The translations under genes were made by a program, and so were the position numbers. Under the pieces are notes generated by a model. The model was given only the letters and a program-made list of their open reading frames with translations. It did not search any database and had not been told where the DNA came from. A stretch of DNA of 64,000 bases from Paenibacillus dokdonensis (GTDB lineage Bacteria > Bacillota > Bacilli > Paenibacillales > Paenibacillaceae): positions 2,467,939-2,531,938 of the forward strand of contig NZ_STGQ01000001.1 in assembly GCF_004916975.1 (NCBI RefSeq). Direction: 5' to 3'. Each line of letters begins with the position of its first letter. Within the stretch, counting starts at the first letter, position 1. Shown in pieces: positions 1-8,782 of the stretch.

Positions 1-198
1 CAAACCAGATTAAGCATTAAGGAAGAATATGTTGGTGATGACGAGAAGTTAAAGGATTGGAAAAGAGAATACATTTTTACTCCAAACAAAAATGGAAAGT
101 GGGAATTAAATGGATTTTCTGGCGTGATGAATTTTTCAGGAGAAGATTATAACATGAACTATTTAGAGTTGAAGATACCACCAGGAAATTCAAAATAG
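1..198 (+). CDS. C-terminal end of an unidentified protein (partial)
   Basis: The first reading frame is open from the window edge to a TAG at 196-198 and gives 65 residues rich in Lys, Glu, Tyr and Trp. The last residues read LELKIPPGNSK. Composition and codon use look like real coding sequence, but I recognise no domain. The start lies outside the window. The next gene begins about 185 bases downstream behind a Fur-box-like palindrome, so the two are probably separate transcription units. Confidence 0.5.
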   Translation, partial: QTRLSIKEEYVGDDEKLKDWKREYIFTPNKNGKWELNGFSGVMNFSGEDYNMNYLELKIPPGNSK

Positions 199-310
199 TT
201 ATTCAAATATCATCGCCAGTGAAATGTCATTCATTATGGAAGGAAAAAGACAAGCGGATATCATAAATATAATTGGACTTGATCTTACTATAAAAGTATA
301 CTAGTTTTAA

Positions 311-347
311 CAAAATGCTGATAATGATAATCGTTATCAGCATTTTG
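311..347. promoter_or_regulatory. Fur box inside a perfect inverted repeat
   Basis: The core GATAATGATAATCGTTATC at 321-339 matches the Fur consensus closely. It sits in a longer perfect palindrome with 14-base arms (311-324 and 334-347) and a 9-base centre, followed by a T-rich stretch. It can act as an iron-dependent operator for the regulator gene that follows, and its RNA could also fold as a terminator for the partial gene upstream. Confidence 0.75.
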
Positions 348-383
348 TTTTGTTATTCATACATACAAAGGGAGATGGTTACT

Positions 384-1601
384 GTGAATGCAATAGAACC
401 ACTACATAAAAACAACGGCTCAATTTCCGCGGGTCGCATGCATAAGACTGATTTACAGGATATCAAAGCATTTATGGAAAGCCATTATGATGAACCGGTA
501 TCCATTGGACAATTAGCGAAGATGGTCAATATTAGCCCCAAATATTTCGTGGATTTATTCAAAAAAACATTCGGTCAAAGCGCGATGGAATATTTAACGG
601 ACGTGCGCATTCGTCACGCCAAGCGGTATTTGGCCGAATCAGATGAGCGACTGAGGGATATTGCGAAGAAGGTAGGATACAAGGATGAGTTTTATTTTAG
701 CCGCAAATTCAAAAAGGAAGTGGGTATGTCCCCTACCGATTTTGCGAAAAATACTACGAAACGCCTCGCAGCATGTTCCTCCCCTGCCATCGGCCATTTG
801 CTTGCGCTTAACATCATTCCGGAGGCCGCACCTCTTGATCCTAAATGGAGTCCGTATTATTACAACCTCTACAGCAATAAAATTAAATCACATCTTACTC
901 TCACTAACCCTTATCACAAAATAGCGTTTGACATCAATCTGAACAAGCTTAGCCAAGCGCGACCCGATGTTATCATCGGGTCGGATCACCTTCAGATCGG
1001 AGAGATCAGCAGGCTGAATTCGATTGCTCCGGTTCATTGCATGTCAGTCAAAAAAGGTTGGAGAGATCAACTGCTTGATATTGCTAATTATTTAGACAAA
1101 GAAAACAACGCAAGGCAATGGATTCGCAATTATGAAAGCAAAGTTCAATTTGCGAGGAATCAAATTGAAAATGTGCTGGGCGACGATCGTATTATGGTAT
1201 TAAGGATTTACCAGACACAACTGTTCGTATATCAGAATCGAGGTTTGGAGGAGGTATTGTACGAGGATTTGAATCTCCAAGCAGCTTGCAGCTGAGAGCT
1301 GCAAAGCCAATTGTCTATTACACTACAAGAACTGCAGGAGCTAAACGCAGATCGGATTATGTTGATTGTATGCCCGGAGGCTACAACGCGTAAATACTGG
1401 CTGACATTGCAGCATTCTGCCGGGTGGAAGCAGCTTCAGGCCGTGCAGAACGGTCATGTATATATGATCAGCGCCGATCCTTGGTTTGAGTATTCATCTG
1501 TAGCGATTGCACGGATGCTGGACGAAGCCTTGCTTTTATTTACAGGATATTGTCCAAATGAATATCTGGATTATGGCTATGGTGAATCTTTGACTAAATA
1601 A
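384..1601 (+). pseudogene. AraC regulator with siderophore-binding-protein domain, interrupted by an in-frame stop
   Basis: The protein starts with an AraC-type double helix-turn-helix (about residues 23-122), followed by a domain like periplasmic Fe-siderophore binding proteins. This is the layout of Btr-type regulators, which activate siderophore uptake genes. GTG 384 is preferred because AAGGGAG lies at 368-374; ATG 375 is too close to it. A TGA at 1293-1295 stops the frame after 303 codons, yet the same frame stays open from 1296 to a stop at 1599-1601. The last 100 codons clearly continue the binding domain (QELNADRIMLIV, then ISADPWFEYSS). It is therefore one gene with a single nonsense lesion or sequence error. 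Fur boxes flank it on both sides, and its natural target is the lipoprotein gene behind it. Confidence 0.75.
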
Positions 1602-1618
1602 GTTATACTCAAAGTCGA

Positions 1619-1639
1619 TTGAGAATCATTATCATTCAA
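1619..1639. promoter_or_regulatory. Fur box upstream of the siderophore-binding lipoprotein
   Basis: TTGAGAATCATTATCATTC is a near-consensus Fur box. It lies immediately before, and touches, the AAGGAGGA ribosome-binding site of the lipoprotein gene at 1652. Iron-bound Fur here would block transcription entering that gene. Confidence 0.85.
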
Positions 1640-1651
1640 GGAGGATATATC

Positions 1652-2667
1652 ATGTTAAGACTTTGGGCCAAAAGGGATAAAGGATTGAAGACTCTGTTTT
1701 CGATTCTATTGAGTTGTGTAATACTAGGGGGCTTGCTGGCCGGATGCGGCTCCAAGACTGAGGAGGGGTATGCCGCGTCCGAACAGAAAAATCCGATTGG
1801 AGAAGACAAAGCATCTGCCGAAGGCACCAAAGGGAACAGCGTTGAAGCGATCGAAGAGCGGATCGTAACGGATGAGCTTGGTCACAAGGTCAAGCTACCC
1901 GCTACACCTAAGAACGTAATTGCCCCATATTTGGAAGAATCTCTGTTGAAGTTGGGTATAGTTCCTGTTGCGCGATATTCCAACGTTCATGATGGACATG
2001 TTGACTGGCTGAGCGAACTGGACGATGTACCGGTTCTTGATTTTGCATCAGGCATGCCTTCGCCAGAGGCGGTCATGTCATATGAACCTGACATTATTAT
2101 TTTGCATACGGAGACTTTCGCTGCAAACGGAGCCTATGAAAGTTATGCGAAGATTGCGCCGACCTACGTTTTCAAAAATGCTTCCGGGAATACCGAGAAG
2201 TCGCTTAAGACGATTGGGGAACTGCTAGGCAAGTCTGCCGAAGCTGATACGGCATTGCAGGCCTATCGAGAAAAAATTAAGGACGCCAAGGTGAAGCTGA
2301 GTAAGATTACAGAGAATAAAAAGGTTGCGATTATACGCTTCGCTCCCAAAGGGGTCAATTTGATGGGTGGGAACTATTTGGCCGGGTATCTGCTTCATAA
2401 GGAACTGGGACTAGGCAAAACAACACTGATCGGGGATGCGAACAGTGCAAATCTTTCGTTGGAGATTCTTCCTCAAATAGATGCCGACTATATATTCGCC
2501 ATCAATCAAGGGGGAGACCGTGTGATGATGGATAGTCCGATTTGGAAAAGCATGCCTGCCGTCAGCAGGGACATGTTTATGAAGTCGACAACGGCTATTG
2601 GCTTGGAAGCGGTTTGATTGCTTATGAAAAAATCATCGACGATGTAGTACGGTTTTTGACGAATTAG
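1652..2667 (+). pseudogene. Iron-siderophore ABC transporter substrate-binding lipoprotein, frameshifted near its end
   Basis: ATG 1652 follows AAGGAGGATATATC. The product has a lipoprotein signal with lipobox LAGC (Cys32), then a type III periplasmic-binding fold of the FeuA/YfiY/FhuD type that captures ferric siderophore outside the membrane. The open frame stops at 2617 with an unnatural tail. In another frame the expected C-terminus continues, reading HVYEVDNGYWLGSGLIAYEK and ending at TAG 2665-2667. The switch falls at about 2570-2576, in a GGG run, and fits loss of one base. No permease or ATPase genes follow, so it would depend on a transporter encoded elsewhere. The lesion may be a sequencing error or real decay. 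Confidence 0.8.
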
Positions 2668-2677
2668 GAGGTTATTT

Positions 2678-3538
2678 ATGGAACAGACGATACCAACTCA
2701 AACGCTTACCTACTATTCGCGCCGCAAGGTGGATATTCCGAATACAGAGCAATGGACAATTCAATCACACCTCGAGCGGCGCACCTATCGGATCATGGCT
2801 GCACGTCCTGTAGGAGATCCCCCGCCAGACGGCTATCCGGTTATCTATTTGCTGGACGGCAATTCCGTGTTCGGCACGATGGTTGAAGCGCTGCGATTGC
2901 AGTGCCGCAGGCCGGATAAGTCGGGGGTCATGCCTGCGATTGTCGTCGGGATTGGATATGAGACGAACGATCCGTATCCACCGGAACGATTTTACGACCT
3001 CACACCTATACCGTCCAAGGAATTCCGGAAGCTCTCCGCTGGAGTGCCGGAACCCGAGCAAGGCGGAGCGGAGGCTTTCCTACAATTTATCGAAAAAGAA
3101 CTGAAGCCGCAAATCGAAAGCGAATTCCCGATTGACCGCAGGCGGCAGACGCTGTTCGGGCATTCTCTTGGCGGTCTGTTTACTTTGTATGCGCTTTTCA
3201 GCAAGCCTGAATCCTTTCAGTATTACATTGCGGGCAGCCCGTCCCTGCACTGGAATCAAGAATATATGTTGGAGCTGGAGCGGAATTTTGTCGCCCAGGC
3301 CAAAGAGAAACCTGTTCATGCGAGGGTGCTCTTCGGCGTAGGAGAACTGGAAAAATCACATGAATGCCGCAATAGTGATCGTGCGCGGTCGTTGACGGAA
3401 CGATTGACAGATATCCCGGTGGACATTGGCGTGAAGGCGGAATACAAAGAATTCGAGAATGAAGGCCATGTGTCTGTACTTCCGATTCTGGTCAGCCGTG
3501 CGCTGAGATTTGTTCTGAATCCAGATCATCAAGACTGA
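2678..3538 (+). CDS. Alpha/beta-hydrolase esterase, probable ferric-siderophore esterase
   Basis: A 286-residue protein of the putative-esterase (Fes/BesA/IroE) family. These enzymes cut the ester backbone of imported catecholate siderophores to release iron. The nucleophile elbow GHSLGG places the catalytic serine at residue 163, and EGHVSV supplies the histidine at 264. YPVIYLLDGNSVF near residue 50 is typical of the family. There is no signal peptide, so it acts in the cytoplasm. ATG 2678 has AGGAGG upstream and lies 10 bases after the restored end of the siderophore-binding lipoprotein, so the two are co-transcribed under Fur. A different substrate is possible, but the context argues for a siderophore. 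Confidence 0.8.
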   Translation: MEQTIPTQTLTYYSRRKVDIPNTEQWTIQSHLERRTYRIMAARPVGDPPPDGYPVIYLLDGNSVFGTMVEALRLQCRRPDKSGVMPAIVVGIGYETNDPYPPERFYDLTPIPSKEFRKLSAGVPEPEQGGAEAFLQFIEKELKPQIESEFPIDRRRQTLFGHSLGGLFTLYALFSKPESFQYYIAGSPSLHWNQEYMLELERNFVAQAKEKPVHARVLFGVGELEKSHECRNSDRARSLTERLTDIPVDIGVKAEYKEFENEGHVSVLPILVSRALRFVLNPDHQD

Positions 3539-3548
3539 ATGTAGTGAT

Positions 3549-3650
3549 GAAATATTTGGGGATCGAGGAGAAGTCGCCCTCATCACAGGTGCGGCCTATG
3601 GCATAGGGGAGGCGACCCTTTCAATTAGCGAAATAATGAGCTCATTATGA
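3549..3650 (+). pseudogene. Fragment of a short-chain dehydrogenase N-terminus
   Basis: This frame reads EVALITGAAYGIGEAT, which is the nucleotide-binding start (TGxxxGIG) of a short-chain dehydrogenase, and then runs into a stop at 3648-3650. Nothing of the rest of the enzyme is present and there is no start codon with a ribosome-binding site. I take it as a relic left by deletion. Confidence 0.6.
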
Positions 3651-3739
3651 ATCACATTTATTATCTTTGCTGTTCGCAGAAATCAGCAAAGATGGAGAGT
3701 GCTGAGAACATTAGCTTATAAACACAGGACTTGATCAAG

Positions 3740-3788
3740 GAGACCAATACACACTAGATAGGTGTGCATCATAGGTCTCTTTTTTTGT
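3740..3788 (+). terminator. Rho-independent terminator
   Basis: Nested arms GAGACC...GGTCTC (3740-3745 and 3774-3779) and CACAC...GTGTG form a long hairpin followed by seven T. It ends the siderophore operon and the relic after it. Confidence 0.75.
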
Positions 3789-3810
3789 CCGAGAACAGGA
3801 GGGTACTCAA

Positions 3811-3975
3811 ATGAAAAGTATAATAGTAAAAAAGCTCTTCGAACTTACACAGAATACTATTTGCACTCACCTGGATCAGAGCAATGCGGGTATCGTCTTT
3901 ATCTTTCGGAAGAAGCGACCATCGATACTTTTGTTGGTGACGGGACTGAGTGGCATTGGGCATTTAATCATTCAC
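3811..3975 (+). pseudogene. Truncated, frameshifted unidentified gene
   Basis: A strong AGGAGGG at 3797-3803 precedes ATG 3811, so translation once began here (MKSIIVKKL). After about eight codons the coding-like frame is a different one, reading YLHSPGSEQCGYRLYLSEEA and then VGDGTEWHWAFN. That frame runs straight into a copy of the R1 repeat at 3976, which supplies the last residues and a stop. I do not recognise the family. The good start signal plus broken frame marks it as a decayed gene cut by the repeat. Confidence 0.4.
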
Positions 3976-3998
3976 CTAACGGGCAGGATTGCTCAATA
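3976..3998 (+). repeat. R1 intergenic repeat copy
   Basis: CTAACGGGCAGGATTGCTCA resembles the R1 core (CTAACGGGAAACGATAG followed by TTCAATA). It joins directly onto the end of the truncated gene before it. Confidence 0.55.
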
Positions 3999-4045
3999 CA
4001 ATCACAGAATACCTAATATCGGATTTAATGTTAGGAGGGTGGAAA

Positions 4046-4609
4046 ATGGAATTCATATTTATTCGGCACGGTCATGGAGAACATCTCAACGATTATCCAA
4101 ATCAGTTGAATACCCCGCATCCCAGTCTTACAGAGTACGGCAAATTTCAAGTAACACAGCTACGTAATGAAATTAATATTGATCCTGATGATTTAGTTCT
4201 TGTGAGTCCAACTAAACGTACAATTGAGACGGCAACGATTATAAAAAATAGTATGGACTTCATTATTTCTCCATTTGTTGGTCCGAGAATGTTTCCTCAG
4301 AACCCCGAACTTCCTTTTTTAGCATGTGATCACATCCTTTCTAATACTGAAATCACAAATCTGTATGGAGATACTGAAATTCTTGATTTCAAATTGGATT
4401 GCTGGAAAGAAGGGATTAATAGGATCGAACAAGATATTTTTGAAGGATATGCTAAGCGGTTATTAGATTGGATCGGGGAAAGCTATAATAAAATATTCTT
4501 TATTTCACATGATGGCACGATAACGAATTATCGGATATTGCTTGGAGAAAAAGGATTGACCCGAAAAGATTTTCTCGGTGAGGCTGGGGTATATCGAATG
4601 AAGTTGTAG
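4046..4609 (+). CDS. Histidine phosphatase family protein
   Basis: The 187-residue protein opens with FIFIRHGHGEH, carrying the phosphate-binding RHG motif whose histidine forms the phospho-intermediate. A second part, VSPTKRTIETA, provides the conserved arginine region, and FFISHDGTI near residue 155 supplies the second histidine. This is the phosphoglycerate-mutase-like superfamily of cytoplasmic phosphatases; the substrate cannot be read from sequence. ATG 4046 is chosen because TTAGGAGGG lies 7-15 bases upstream. It stands alone, with an R1 repeat and hairpin right after the stop. Confidence 0.8.
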   Translation: MEFIFIRHGHGEHLNDYPNQLNTPHPSLTEYGKFQVTQLRNEINIDPDDLVLVSPTKRTIETATIIKNSMDFIISPFVGPRMFPQNPELPFLACDHILSNTEITNLYGDTEILDFKLDCWKEGINRIEQDIFEGYAKRLLDWIGESYNKIFFISHDGTITNYRILLGEKGLTRKDFLGEAGVYRMKL

Positions 4610-4623
4610 TCTGTTGGTCGCTA

Positions 4624-4684
4624 AGCTAACGGGAAACGATAGTTGAATACTACACATTGTTGAGCAGTCTGTCACAGCCTGCTC
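4624..4684 (+). repeat. R1 repeat copy with following hairpin
   Basis: GCTAACGGGAAACGATAGTT at 4625-4644 is one of the best R1 copies. It is followed by GAGCAG (4662-4667) and CCTGCTC (4678-4684), which form a hairpin ahead of a short T-rich tract. The unit could serve as the terminator of the phosphatase gene. Confidence 0.65.
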
Positions 4685-4859
4685 AGTTTATTTAGCTAAG
4701 GGGCATAATAATGGAATCATACTCAAAAATAATACCGGACCAATCCTTACTGTAAGGCAGCCGTTTTTTATATACTGTGCTGGTAAGAAGCATGAATAGC
4801 AGATATTTACTTCGAGCATAGTAAAGACGAACTCTACTCAGAAAGGGATGTCATTCTAC

Positions 4860-5051
4860 ATGAATGTTCAAAGAGCACAAGAAATTGCGTCCTCTCCCGT
4901 AATGGCGAATGTGCTGTGTGATGGGATACCGATCTATATACAGCATGTGCATGAGCAGAGTGAGACGGTGCGCATCTATGCGCTGAATAAACCTGAAGAA
5001 GAGTGGGAAGTTCCACTGTACTCGTTAACAGAAGAAGAACTGACATTGTAA
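4860..5051 (+). CDS. sspH: H-type small acid-soluble spore protein
   Basis: The 63-residue product begins MNVQRAQEIASSPVMANV and contains GIPIYIQHVHEQ, the signature of the SspH family. These small proteins are made in the forespore and packed into the spore core. An earlier ATG at 4848 is too close to the GAAAGGG ribosome-binding site, so ATG 4860 is preferred; it also matches the family start exactly. It is followed closely by another small acidic gene, and the two probably form one sporulation transcript. Confidence 0.93.
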   Translation: MNVQRAQEIASSPVMANVLCDGIPIYIQHVHEQSETVRIYALNKPEEEWEVPLYSLTEEELTL

Positions 5052-5074
5052 TAAGAAGGGAGGAGAAGCCCAGA

Positions 5075-5245
5075 ATGGAAAAAAATAAACAGAAAGAAAT
5101 CGAGGCGGATCGTTTGAATTTTCATGACGAGACCGATGACGTGGTCGGACGGGAACCTGCCACGACGAATGTCGACGATGCCGTCGCTGCGATGACCTCA
5201 CATATCAATAAATACGACGTCCCGGATGAGTTAGAGGAAAAGTAA
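5075..5245 (+). CDS. Small acidic conserved-looking protein of unknown function
   Basis: A 56-residue, strongly acidic and soluble product (MEKNKQKEIEADRLNFHDET at the start). AAGGGAGGAG at 5056-5065 fixes ATG 5075. It lies 23 bases after sspH, so co-expression during sporulation is plausible. There are no cysteines and no membrane segment, and I do not recognise a named family. Confidence 0.6.
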   Translation: MEKNKQKEIEADRLNFHDETDDVVGREPATTNVDDAVAAMTSHINKYDVPDELEEK

Positions 5246-5248
5246 TAA

Positions 5249-5290
5249 AAGGGAAGCGCGCACAGATTAACCTGCTGCGTGCTTTTCACA
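5249..5290 (+). terminator. Terminator after the sspH pair
   Basis: GAAGCGCGCA and TGCGTGCTTTTC form a stem with a short loop and a T-rich end just after the stop of the small acidic gene. Confidence 0.6.
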
Positions 5291-5370
5291 TGTGAAGAAT
5301 GATGACGTCATACTATCATGCTTCAACCCCAAAATATAAAAAACATGGTTGCGATTCAGGGTGAAATCAA

Positions 5371-5401
5371 GAAACCGGCGGTGGCCGGTTTCTTTTCTTT
5401 T
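5371..5401 (+). terminator. Strong terminator hairpin
   Basis: GAAACCGGC (5371-5379), loop GGTG, and GCCGGTTTC (5384-5392) form a perfect stem followed by TTTTCTTTTT. The 390 bases from 5246 to 5636 hold only this, the preceding terminator and no convincing gene. Confidence 0.8.
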
Positions 5402-5636
5402 TGATTAGAAGGCACTTTTTTTCTATTGCCTTCCGAATGGTAACGAGTGCAAGGCCTTTGTACAGGCCGAGCTTACTAGGCTGCGCCCTCAACCTGTATA
5501 AAGCTAAGTAGACACTGCGAAGTCGAGAGGCACAAAACTTTTTTTCTTCGAGGGAGAAGAGCACACTGAAAAGAAAAAATCAAGTTTTTGTTATGTATAA
5601 TTACGATCGGGAGTGCAGTTCATCATCGCTCTTTTT

Positions 5637-6239
5637 TTATGATTGTTTCAATTGTTTAAGCATGACAGTCCAAATTCTTAGACCGGTCACCCACAGCGTC
5701 AGAGCAGAACTGAACCCGATAAAAGTAGATGTCGCAATCAGAGATACATTGTTAACAGTAGCATTCATTGGTAAAAAGAAAGTAATAACGCCTAAAATAC
5801 AGAGAGTTATACCTGTACCATAATAAAAATTTTCTCGAAACAATCGAGCTAAAGGAAAAAAGTGGATACCAACAATAATTGCCATGATAGGAAAAAAGAT
5901 TTCAAAATAATTAATCATGTTACAAATTATACTTGCGATGAAGATAGCAAGCCCTTCCAGACCAAAGACCAAACCAAATTTTCGATTTATGTTTCTCCTC
6001 TGTTCCCTCTCTTCTGGTGTAGCAGCATGGTTCATATTACGAGCTTTACCAAAAAGTGATATCGCTCCGCTAAGTAAGATTATTGTCACAATGCCTGAAA
6101 GAACAAGTAACCAAGGATCTCCAAGTCCATGTGAACCAATAATACCAATGGAAGCCCAAAGAGCCCCAAAAAAAGTCATGAACATCACACCATTTGCAGC
6201 ACCAAAGACAGCAGCTTTCGGTAATTTTACTATACTCAT
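5637..6239 (-). CDS. Six-helix integral membrane protein of unknown function
   Basis: A 200-residue hydrophobic protein on the reverse strand with about six membrane segments. Two lie near residues 10-65, one pair near 88-130, and one pair near 140-195; a short charged loop (TPEEREQRRNINRKF) separates the first and second pairs. AGGAG stands 8 bases before the ATG at 6239. Such proteins in Bacillota are annotated only as membrane domains of unknown function (DUF7010-like is my best guess). It has no operon partner. Confidence 0.6.
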   Translation of the reverse strand: MSIVKLPKAAVFGAANGVMFMTFFGALWASIGIIGSHGLGDPWLLVLSGIVTIILLSGAISLFGKARNMNHAATPEEREQRRNINRKFGLVFGLEGLAIFIASIICNMINYFEIFFPIMAIIVGIHFFPLARLFRENFYYGTGITLCILGVITFFLPMNATVNNVSLIATSTFIGFSSALTLWVTGLRIWTVMLKQLKQS

Positions 6240-6741
6240 TATTTCCAGACTCCTATATCGAATTTTATATTTTTATTTATCTAACCATCCTTCCTCCTTA
6301 TTGTCTAGTTTTTTATTTGGTTCGGTTCCATTCATTGATATGGAACACCATTAATTCGTTCGAAATATACAGCCCACTCCTAATAGTCTTATTTGCAGCT
6401 GACTGAACGAAATAACGTTCGGTTTGCCGTCTTTTTTTGGAGACAATTTGTTTGCAATTAGGTGAAGCTTTGGAGACATCTTTACTTTATATTTGGAAAA
6501 GTCAGCGATAATCGTTTCAATTCTTTTTACAAGGATTGGCAAGAGGGCTTCCCGGAGGGTTGAAGACAATTCCAAGAGATAAGCAAGTGTAAACTTCAGA
6601 GACTTAACATCCTTATCTCGCAAGATAAACTTCCGCTAAATGCGGTCTGTCTTCTGAGAAAGTACGTCGATAGACCTTTTTCATATTTCTATTGGCTGCC
6701 CACGCTGCGTAAGGAAGTTAAAGGTAAAGAAAGGTGAGTCG
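6240..6741. other. Intergenic region, no convincing gene
   Basis: Roughly 500 bases between the membrane protein (reverse) and the sugar-binding lipoprotein (forward). A 90-codon reverse frame (6351-6623, TTG start behind GGAAG) is Lys-rich but matches nothing I know. Divergent promoters for both neighbours must lie here. Confidence 0.35.
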
Positions 6742-6744
6742 TTG

Positions 6745-8133
6745 ATGAAGAAAATAGGCTGGATATGGATTTGTCTAATTCTCTGTCTCTCCGCCTGCAG
6801 CGGAGCTCAGGGAAACAAAGGCGAAATGGCAATGAAAGGAGCGACAGCTGAGCAAGACGGAAATAAGAAAGAAAATGTGGATTCAAAAGGACATGTGAAG
6901 CTCGTGTTCTCGACTTTTTATCTGAGCAATCACATGCAGACGGCTGTGAAGAAGTATGAAAAGCTGCATCCCAATATCGAGATTGAGCTGCACGCTACAC
7001 CATCTGAAGGTAAGGATCTCGATGAGGTATATGCAAATATTGAAAAATTCGTTACCTCCTCCAATACAGCCATCTTGGCCGGCAAAGGTCCCGACCTGAT
7101 TGAGCTTGATATGCTCCCGGCAAATAAATATGTAAACCGTCATCTGCTTGTGAATCTAAGCGACATGATGGAGAAGGATTCATCGATTCAGACAAAAGAT
7201 TATTTCACCAACATCTTGGACAACTCTAAGATTGGCGGGGGACTTTACGGGATGCCACTTTATTTCTCCCTTGCCGGTTTGATCGGCGATGAGGATGCCC
7301 TCGAAAAAAGCGGAGTCAAGATCAATGATAGCAGTTGGACATGGAGCGATTTTGCGGATATTGCCAAGCAATTGACACAGAAAGGCAAGTACAAGAATGT
7401 GCTCATTAGCGAACCGAATTATATGCTGAGCGAGATGGTCGCTGAAAACTACCCCCAGCTCGTCACAGTAGAAAACGGGAAAGCTAATTTCGATTCAGCG
7501 CGCTTTGCCGGGTTAATGCAGCAGATCAAAACGATGTTTGATGACGGCTTGCTTTACGACTTGGTTACGGATGGCGGTGGCAGAGGCAGCGAAGCTGCCA
7601 GGAATGTGAAAGCTTATTTTAACGAAGAAACCATCGGTTCTCTCCGAGAGTATCTCTTGAACAACTTCGCCGAGCATACCAAGCTGTATACCAAACCGCA
7701 TCCGCAAGATGTGGGGGCTGGAGGTTATTTTAAAAACTTCGGAATGATCGGGATTAACACAAGCTCGCCTCATAAGAAAGAAGCCTGGGATTTTATCAAA
7801 TTTCTGATAGAGGATGAGGCGCAGTCTTATACCGATGTGTATGATCAAAGCCCTGGTTTTCCAATTAACAGAATCGCCTACGAAAAACAGCTGAAGCAGC
7901 TTAAAGACGAAGGAACGATTCACGAGGCTGATCTTCCCGCGGTCAAGGTTGACAATGCATCGCTGGACCAATTGGACGCCTATATTACGGGAGCCGTTCA
8001 TTCCACCGAGAAACTGTCCAAGATTGATGAGATCATTTCCAATGATTCAAAGTCTTTCTTCAGCGGACAGAAATCAGCGGACAATGTCGCTAAACAAGTT
8101 CAGAACAAGATCAATCTATATCTCAACGAATGA
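6745..8133 (+). CDS. Extracellular sugar-binding lipoprotein of an ABC transporter
   Basis: A 462-residue family 1 extracellular solute-binding protein. The short signal ends in LSAC with lipidated Cys18. The mature part follows the usual two-lobe order: VKLVFSTFYLSNHMQTAVKK near the start, GPDLIELDML near residue 115, and a hinge region with GGGLYGMPLYFS around 165. It would capture an oligosaccharide outside the cell. No permease or ATPase genes adjoin it, so it is an orphan binding protein. AAAGGTGAG precedes both TTG 6742 and ATG 6745; ATG is preferred. Confidence 0.85.
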   Translation: MKKIGWIWICLILCLSACSGAQGNKGEMAMKGATAEQDGNKKENVDSKGHVKLVFSTFYLSNHMQTAVKKYEKLHPNIEIELHATPSEGKDLDEVYANIEKFVTSSNTAILAGKGPDLIELDMLPANKYVNRHLLVNLSDMMEKDSSIQTKDYFTNILDNSKIGGGLYGMPLYFSLAGLIGDEDALEKSGVKINDSSWTWSDFADIAKQLTQKGKYKNVLISEPNYMLSEMVAENYPQLVTVENGKANFDSARFAGLMQQIKTMFDDGLLYDLVTDGGGRGSEAARNVKAYFNEETIGSLREYLLNNFAEHTKLYTKPHPQDVGAGGYFKNFGMIGINTSSPHKKEAWDFIKFLIEDEAQSYTDVYDQSPGFPINRIAYEKQLKQLKDEGTIHEADLPAVKVDNASLDQLDAYITGAVHSTEKLSKIDEIISNDSKSFFSGQKSADNVAKQVQNKINLYLNE

Positions 8134-8153
8134 ATCGATGAGGAGAATCGTAT

Positions 8154-8434
8154 ATGAAGAAAATCGGGTCAGGATTATTGGTTAGCTATTTTATAGCCTT
8201 CACTTTAACCGCTTGCAGCGGTGGCAGCCCAAAAGGGGAATAATCTGCCCCGTCCGTTAAAGCTGATTGACCCTCCGCATGGAGCATGTGCTGCCAATCG
8301 GAAGAATTTCATCGGGAATCGCCGGAATTCCAGCGGAAGAGAGCGAAACTCATTTGATGGTCGACAACGAAAATAATTTGCATATAAAATGCGAATGGAA
8401 GACAATTACAAAACTTGAGGGCCATGCTTTTTAA
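8154..8434 (+). pseudogene. Lipoprotein stub, probably a decayed gene
   Basis: GAGGAGAA before ATG 8154 starts a clear lipoprotein signal, MKKIGSGLLVSYFIAFTLTA followed by Cys21. The frame stops after 29 codons at 8241-8243. A different frame downstream looks coding (SSGIAGIPAEESETHLMVDN) and ends at 8432-8434, just before a terminator. The best reading is a short lipoprotein gene co-transcribed with the sugar-binding gene 20 bases upstream and now broken. A genuine 29-residue lipopeptide cannot be excluded. Confidence 0.45.
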
Positions 8435-8449
8435 GCCGATGCCCGGTAA

Positions 8450-8500
8450 AACATCCCCGGTATCTCCCTTGGAGAAATCGGGGATGTTTGTATTTTTTTC
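8450..8500 (+). terminator. Terminator after the sugar-binding lipoprotein unit
   Basis: AACATCCCCG (8450-8459) pairs with CGGGGATGTT (8479-8488), followed by TATTTTTTT. Between it and the MerR gene (8501-8782) I see nothing further than a possible promoter. Confidence 0.8.
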
Positions 8501-8782
8501 ATGCCCTTACAAGGAGGTGCGCAGCAGGCGACGGCTGATAAGAGCATTTTGTGGAACCGCTATCATTTAATGCCCGTTCTTGACTGAACGAAAAATGGGC
8601 AACCCAAAACATACGATAATGAAGGATATTAATGAAGAAGAAATGGCTGAAAACTCCGGCTTTACACGCGCTTGTGCGTATTGAGTGTTGTTCTAAAATT
8701 TAGCGGGGCCACTTGGTTCAGTTATTTCAGAATTGGCTTGACCTTAACATGATGTAATGGATTAGAATATCAGTTATTAGAC

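Noticed and set aside
5367..5564. A 65-codon reverse frame between sspH and the membrane protein
   Set aside because: Its end lies in a strong terminator and the sequence is Lys/Arg-rich noise.
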